Source: Rhodoferax sp. (GTDB lineage Bacteria; Pseudomonadota; Gammaproteobacteria; Burkholderiales; Burkholderiaceae_C). Taken from it: a stretch of DNA of 7,873 nucleotides. Location: positions 1 to 7,873 of the forward strand of contig VERU01000101.1 in assembly GCA_018882485.1 (NCBI GenBank). The letters are read 5' to 3'. Shown in pieces: positions 5,230 through 7,873 of the stretch. Position numbers and translations under genes: made by a program. Below the pieces are notes generated by a model. It worked only from the letters and a program-made list of their open reading frames with translations. It was not told where the DNA came from and did no database searches. Numbering within the stretch: position 1 is the stretch's first letter; every line of letters starts with the position of its first letter.

Positions 5230-7145
5230 CCCCCGTCGTTCTTGCGGATCACCACCGTGGCCGAGCGCGGGCGCGAGCCCGGCCTTTTGGTCGGCCAGTT
5301 GGAAATGGCTGCCGGGTTCTTGGGGTCGCTGATTTCGGAGGGCGTTTCGCCTGGATGCTGGATGTTGATGAACATCGTCCGGCCATCGGGGGTGCCAGTG
5401 GCGCCGGTGATCTCGCAGCCGGCCGGACCCACCAGGAAGCGCCGGACTTCGCCCGTCCGCGGATCGCTTGCCAGCATCATGTTGTTGCCCATGTTCTTCA
5501 GATCGCCCTTGCCCATGCTGGAAGTGGACATGTCGGTCTGGATCCAGAGCACGCCACGGCGGTCGGTCCACAGTCCGTCGGCACAGGCGAACAGGTCGCC
5601 CTTGACGTTGCCTTTGGCATCCGCCCGGTCCAGGGAGGGGTCGCCGGCCAGAACATAGTGGTTCCAGACGAAGCGGGTGGCGGCAAAGTCACCGTCTTCC
5701 TTCCAGCGGATGATGTTGCCCATGGTGTTGTTGGCGCGCGGGTTGGCCGCGTCCACCGCCGGCATCCGGTCGCCACCCCGGTTGCTGTTGTTGGTCAGGG
5801 TGGCATACACCCATCCGGCGGCATCGACTTCAATCCATTCGGGGCGGTCCATCTTGGTGGCGCCCAGCAGGTCGCTCGCCTGGCGGGACTTGATCAGCAC
5901 CTCCCCCTGATCGGCAAAGCCATTGGCGCCCGTCAGGGGGCCCGTGCCGTGCACCAGCGGCAGCCATTCGCCCGTGCCGTCCGCATGGAAACGCGCCACG
6001 TACAGGGTGCCGTGGTCCAGCAGGCTGGCGTTGGCGGCATAGCCACCGGGCTTGATGGTGTCGCGGCTGACGAACTTGTAGATGTATTCGAACCGGGCAT
6101 CCTCGCCCATGTAGACCACGGCGCGACCGTCCTGGGTCACCGCTGTGGTGGCGCCTTCGTGGGCAGCACGTCCCAGCGCGGTTCGCTTGACCGGCGTGTG
6201 GCTGGGGTTGTAGGGATCGATCTCGACGATCCACCCGAAGCGGTTGGGTTCGTTGGGGTTCTTCTCGGCGTCGAACCGGGCATCGTGCTCGTGCCAGCGG
6301 TAGCCGGCGCCGCCTTTGCGCAGGCCCCACCGGCTCTCGTGGGGATTGGGTGTGCTGCCGCCACTGAAGTAGCCGATGAAGTTTTCTTCGGCGGTCAGGT
6401 AGGTGCCCCAGGGGGTGATGCCACTGGCGCAGTTGTTGAGCGTGCCCAGGACGGTGCGGCCCTGTGGATCTGCGGCCGTCTTCATGAGGGCATGTCCGCT
6501 GGCCGGGCCGCTGATCGTGCAGCGGGTGCTGGCGGTGATGCGACGCGCCCAGGGTGACGGCCGGACCACCTGCCATTGACCATTTTTCTCGGCCACCTCG
6601 CACACGCTCACACCGTGGGCCGCCTGCGATTTGCGCACTTTTTCAGCGGTCCAGGTGGCCATGCCGTCGGGAAACAGAAGGCCATGGTCCACGTACTCGT
6701 GGTTCATGACCAGCAACCCGCTGCGGGAGCCATCCTGCTTGAAATAGTGGATGCCGTCGTGGTGCATCCCGAACTGGGTCTCCTGCTGCGCCGTGGTGTT
6801 GCTGGCGTCTTCCTTGAAAGCATGGTCTTCCCCCGACAGACCCACCGGGTCGCCCCAGGGTGCGATCACCTGTACGGTGTAGCCCTCGGGCACGGTGACC
6901 CCATCGGCGGTACCGATGGGCACGCTGCGAAATCCCAGCAGAGATCCGCTGACTGCCCCGTTCGTGGCAGCACAGCCGCCCAGGGCCGCCGCGCCGCCAG
7001 CCGCCGCCAGTGGCGCCAGCAACTGCGAGACGGTCGCGCCCAGGCCGCCGCGGAGCACGGTCCGGCGGGTGGTGCCGGAGACGTCGTGAATGCTGGGGTT
7101 GGAGGACCGATTGCTGTCCTCCATGGTTGAAAAGTCTTTTGCCAT
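5214..7145 (-). CDS. phoX: PhoX-family alkaline phosphatase, Tat-exported
   Basis: This 643-residue protein belongs to the PhoX family (DUF839), calcium- and iron-dependent phosphomonoesterases made under phosphate limitation to release phosphate from organic phosphoesters outside the cytoplasm. The N-terminus carries a Tat signal, TTRRTVLRGGLG (R27-R28), with a long Ala/Gly-rich hydrophobic stretch. It ends at ALGGCAATNG, so C58 may be a lipobox cysteine and the enzyme lipid-anchored. Family segments include FGMHHDGIHYF (125-135), VMNHEY (146-151), NCASGITPWGTYLTAEENF (238-256, with C239 and E253/E254 near the metal centre), GWIVEIDPYNPSHTPVKR, and the C-terminal ATVVIRKNDGG. Start ATG at 7145 is chosen because AGGAGG lies 4 nt before it; the in-frame ATG at 7166 has no such site. 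A Pho box lies upstream at 7216-7233. psiF precedes it on the same strand and the GT2-gtrA pair follows it. Confidence 0.94.
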   Translation of the reverse strand: MAKDFSTMEDSNRSSNPSIHDVSGTTRRTVLRGGLGATVSQLLAPLAAAGGAAALGGCAATNGAVSGSLLGFRSVPIGTADGVTVPEGYTVQVIAPWGDPVGLSGEDHAFKEDASNTTAQQETQFGMHHDGIHYFKQDGSRSGLLVMNHEYVDHGLLFPDGMATWTAEKVRKSQAAHGVSVCEVAEKNGQWQVVRPSPWARRITASTRCTISGPASGHALMKTAADPQGRTVLGTLNNCASGITPWGTYLTAEENFIGYFSGGSTPNPHESRWGLRKGGAGYRWHEHDARFDAEKNPNEPNRFGWIVEIDPYNPSHTPVKRTALGRAAHEGATTAVTQDGRAVVYMGEDARFEYIYKFVSRDTIKPGGYAANASLLDHGTLYVARFHADGTGEWLPLVHGTGPLTGANGFADQGEVLIKSRQASDLLGATKMDRPEWIEVDAAGWVYATLTNNSNRGGDRMPAVDAANPRANNTMGNIIRWKEDGDFAATRFVWNHYVLAGDPSLDRADAKGNVKGDLFACADGLWTDRRGVLWIQTDMSTSSMGKGDLKNMGNNMMLASDPRTGEVRRFLVGPAGCEITGATGTPDGRTMFINIQHPGETPSEISDPKNPAAISNWPTKRPGSRPRSATVVIRKNDGGLIGT

Positions 7146-7149
7146 CTGG

Positions 7150-7155
7150 CCTCCT
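7150..7155 (-). promoter_or_regulatory. Full-consensus ribosome binding site deciding the phoX start
   Basis: AGGAGG on the minus strand, 4 nt before the ATG at 7145, is a complete match to the anti-Shine-Dalgarno sequence. It selects this ATG over the in-frame ATG at 7166 and the internal ATG at 7124. It contrasts with four other genes in the window that show no such site. Confidence 0.75.
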
Positions 7156-7201
7156 GAGGGTCGCAAAAGACGCTGCCGGGTGGCACCGTCGGAACCCTGT
7201 T

Positions 7202-7233
7202 TGTATGCCAGTGCCGTGACGTTCTCGTGACAG
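7202..7233 (-). promoter_or_regulatory. Pho box and -10 region of phoX (PhoB-activated promoter)
   Basis: On the minus strand CTGTCAC-GAGA-ACGTCAC (7233 to 7216) fits the PhoB binding site: two 7-bp half-sites at an 11-bp period. The first matches CTGTCAT at 6/7, and the second keeps GTCA and ends in C. Eight bases later comes CATACA (7207-7202), preceded by TGG as in an extended -10; TACAAA two bases on is an alternative. No -35 is needed in PhoB promoters, because the Pho box takes its place. Transcription would start about 50 nt before the phoX ATG. Activation by PhoB under phosphate limitation is inferred from the site and the gene's function. Confidence 0.75.
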
Positions 7234-7252
7234 GTCCGCCGGGCCGGCCGAC
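7234..7252. repeat. GC-rich hairpin abutting the phoX Pho box
   Basis: GTC-GCCGG pairs with CCGGC-GAC around a single central G, with one C-C mismatch, so 8 of 9 pairs form. It lies between the psiF stop and the first base of the Pho box. No T run follows in either direction. In psiF transcripts it could act as an attenuator or 3'-end stem, so that phoX depends on its own Pho box; alternatively it is a protein-binding dyad. Confidence 0.4.
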
Positions 7253-7287
7253 GCGCGACGGAGCCTGCCGACCCGATGGACCGGGGT

Positions 7288-7584
7288 TTACTTCTTGAGG
7301 CACTCGCTCATGAATTTCTTGCGCTCGTCGCCCTTCTTGTCCTTGGCTTCGGCGTTGCAGGTCTTCATCTTGTCCTGCTGGGCGGTTTTCTTGTCGGCGG
7401 CGGGAGCCGGCTTGTTGCTCAGGCATTCCTTCATGAAGGCCTTGCGTTCGTCGCCCTTCTTGTCGCCCGCCTCCTTGTTGCAGGTCGCCATCTTGTTCTG
7501 TTGCGGCGTCTTGGCGTCTTCGGCGTGGGCCGGCATCAGCGTGAACGACAGGCTCAGGGCGATCAGGGTCAGCAGCTTGTTCAT
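7288..7584 (-). CDS. psiF: PsiF-family phosphate-starvation protein
   Basis: The 98-residue product has a Sec signal peptide (MNKLLTLIALSLSFTLMPAHA, cut before EDAK) and two copies of the PsiF repeat. Copy one is about residues 29-57 (NKMATCNKEA...KKGDERKAFMKECL) and copy two about 70-98 (DKMKTCNAEA...KKGDERKKFMSECL). Each has two cysteines 19 residues apart (C35/C54 and C76/C95), and the repeat period is 41 codons. The Cys pairs suggest one disulfide per repeat in the periplasm. Biochemical function is unknown. In E. coli psiF follows phoA and is phosphate-regulated. Here it precedes phoX, a different phosphatase family, which supports a real link between PsiF and periplasmic phosphatases. 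Start ATG at 7584 has AAGGA 5 nt upstream. A CTGTCAT half-site at 7666-7672 suggests PhoB control of psiF too. Confidence 0.9.
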   Translation of the reverse strand: MNKLLTLIALSLSFTLMPAHAEDAKTPQQNKMATCNKEAGDKKGDERKAFMKECLSNKPAPAADKKTAQQDKMKTCNAEAKDKKGDERKKFMSECLKK

Positions 7585-7615
7585 GGTGTTCCTTGGTGGA
7601 GTTGGAGGGGATACG

Positions 7616-7638
7616 GGGGAATCCGCAGCGGATTCTCC
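7616..7638. promoter_or_regulatory. 23-bp palindrome in the psiF leader/promoter
   Basis: GAATCCGC and GCGGATTC are perfect 8-bp arms around a single A (7619-7635). Pairing extends outward through one G-T wobble and two G-C pairs to 7616 and 7638. It falls at or just after the expected psiF transcription start and 55 nt before argS. It may be an operator, or an RNA hairpin in the psiF 5' leader. No T run follows on the plus strand; this is not a terminator for any visible gene. Confidence 0.5.
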
Positions 7639-7665
7639 GGCATAACGCCACGCCCCCGCGGGGCG

Positions 7666-7672
7666 ATGACAG
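7666..7672 (-). promoter_or_regulatory. Perfect Pho half-site upstream of psiF
   Basis: CTGTCAT on the minus strand is an exact half-site of the PhoB consensus. The position where the second half should be (7661-7655) reads CCGCGGG, a poor match. If that degenerate half is counted, the site ends 8 nt before GTTATG (7646-7641), the same gap as between the phoX Pho box and its -10, although GTTATG itself is a poor -10. The site also lies only 8 bp from the argS -10-like box on the other strand. Confidence 0.45.
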
Positions 7673-7680
7673 CCCCCGCC

Positions 7681-7686
7681 TAAAAT
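7681..7686 (+). promoter_or_regulatory. -10-like box 6 nt before the argS start
   Basis: TAAAAT (5/6 to TATAAT) is followed by CCGGCG and the ATG at 7693. No Shine-Dalgarno sequence and no good -35 is visible. The arrangement predicts a leaderless or nearly leaderless argS mRNA. Confidence 0.5.
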
Positions 7687-7692
7687 CCGGCG

Positions 7693-7873
7693 ATGCGGTC
7701 AATCAAACAGGAATTGCTGGAGGCGCTGGCGGCAGCGCTGGAGGCGCTGGCGCCCGGCGCGGGCGGGCGGGCGGCCTTCGAGTCGCCCAAGGTGGCCGCC
7801 CACGGAGATCTGGCCACCACGGCGGCGATGCAATTGGCCCGTCCCCTCAAGATGAACCCGCGCGCGCTCGCCG
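7693..7873 (+). CDS. argS: Arginyl-tRNA synthetase, N-terminal part (runs off right edge)
   Basis: Sixty codons are present. The translation starts MRSIKQELLEALAAALEAL and continues AFESPKVAAHGDLATTAAM, QLARPLKMNPRALA, which matches the start of bacterial ArgS (the additive N-terminal domain that contacts the D-loop of tRNA-Arg). The HGD-TTAAM-LA-K-NPR pattern is the typical marker of this domain. The catalytic domain lies outside the window. The gene is divergent from psiF across a 108-nt gap. Residues 9-20 contain an in-frame sevenfold-codon repeat (LEALAAA-LEALA). Confidence 0.9.
   Translation, partial: MRSIKQELLEALAAALEALAPGAGGRAAFESPKVAAHGDLATTAAMQLARPLKMNPRALA
7716..7752. repeat. Direct 16-bp repeat in the argS 5' end
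   Basis: GCTGGAGGCGCTGGCG occurs at 7716-7731 and again at 7737-7752, a 21-nt period equal to seven codons. It encodes LEALAAA followed by LEALA in the first helix of ArgS. It may be a slippage duplication or just Leu/Ala/Glu-rich helix coding in a GC-rich genome. Confidence 0.7.

Noticed and set aside
4516..6557. Two long plus-strand open frames (380 and 524 codons) opposite the GT2 and phoX genes
   Set aside because: Both are antisense shadows. The minus strand carries clear GT2 and PhoX motifs.
7276..7683. Plus-strand hydrophobic frame (135 codons) opposite psiF
   Set aside because: The apparent hydrophobic segments are the antisense of Lys-rich psiF codons (AAG read as CTT). psiF has a signal peptide, repeats and an RBS.
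1..7873. Mobile elements, CRISPR, tRNA or rRNA
   Set aside because: No transposase or integrase reading, no terminal inverted repeats with target duplications, no regularly spaced repeats, and no cloverleaf-like segments were seen by eye.

Overview
The window is high-GC DNA (roughly 70% by eye). It looks like a chromosomal segment of a betaproteobacterium of the order Burkholderiales, most likely Comamonadaceae. The evidence is the argS N-terminus (FESPKVAAHGD...TAAMQLA), the style of the LysR and PhoX proteins, a GC-rich repeat reading 'APLGGSEPRAAGSVG' that I recall as dispersed in Comamonadaceae genomes, and start regions in which a Pribnow-like hexamer lies only 6-8 nt before the start codon. 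The family assignment comes from memory, not a search.

Layout: (1) 1-264, minus: 5' part of an unidentified lipoprotein gene that runs off the left edge. (2) 265-407: divergent intergenic region. (3) 408-1331, plus: LysR-type regulator. (4) 1328-4120/5103: a four-gene envelope-glycosylation cassette arranged tail to tail. On the plus strand are a ChbG/HpnK (YdjC/NaxD-like) carbohydrate deacetylase and an ArnT-like GT39 glycosyltransferase. On the minus strand are a GT2 polyprenyl-phosphate sugar transferase (ArnC/GtrB type) and a small GtrA-like membrane protein. (5) 5214-7145, minus: phoX, a Tat-exported alkaline phosphatase, preceded by a good Pho box. (6) 7288-7584, minus: psiF, a small secreted protein with two PsiF repeats. 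(7) 7693-end, plus: 5' end of argS.

How the genes fit together: the four-gene set has the parts list of systems that put an amino sugar on lipid A phosphates, namely Francisella FlmF/NaxD/FlmK and Bordetella LgmABCD. The GT2 would load N-acetylhexosamine onto undecaprenyl phosphate. The deacetylase would make the free amino sugar, the GtrA-like protein would help flip the carrier, and the GT39 enzyme would transfer the sugar in the periplasm. The substrate here is inferred. psiF and phoX form a phosphate-starvation pair; psiF beside a non-homologous phosphatase echoes the phoA-psiF pair of E. coli. phoX points toward the GT2-gtrA pair with a gap of only 110 nt.

The most useful observations are the Pho box geometry at phoX and a half-site with similar spacing at psiF, the split convergent lipid A-type cassette with a 75-nt antisense overlap, the likely leaderless starts, and two repeat-like segments inside the deacetylase coding sequence. 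I see no RNA genes, insertion sequences, CRISPR arrays or prophage genes.
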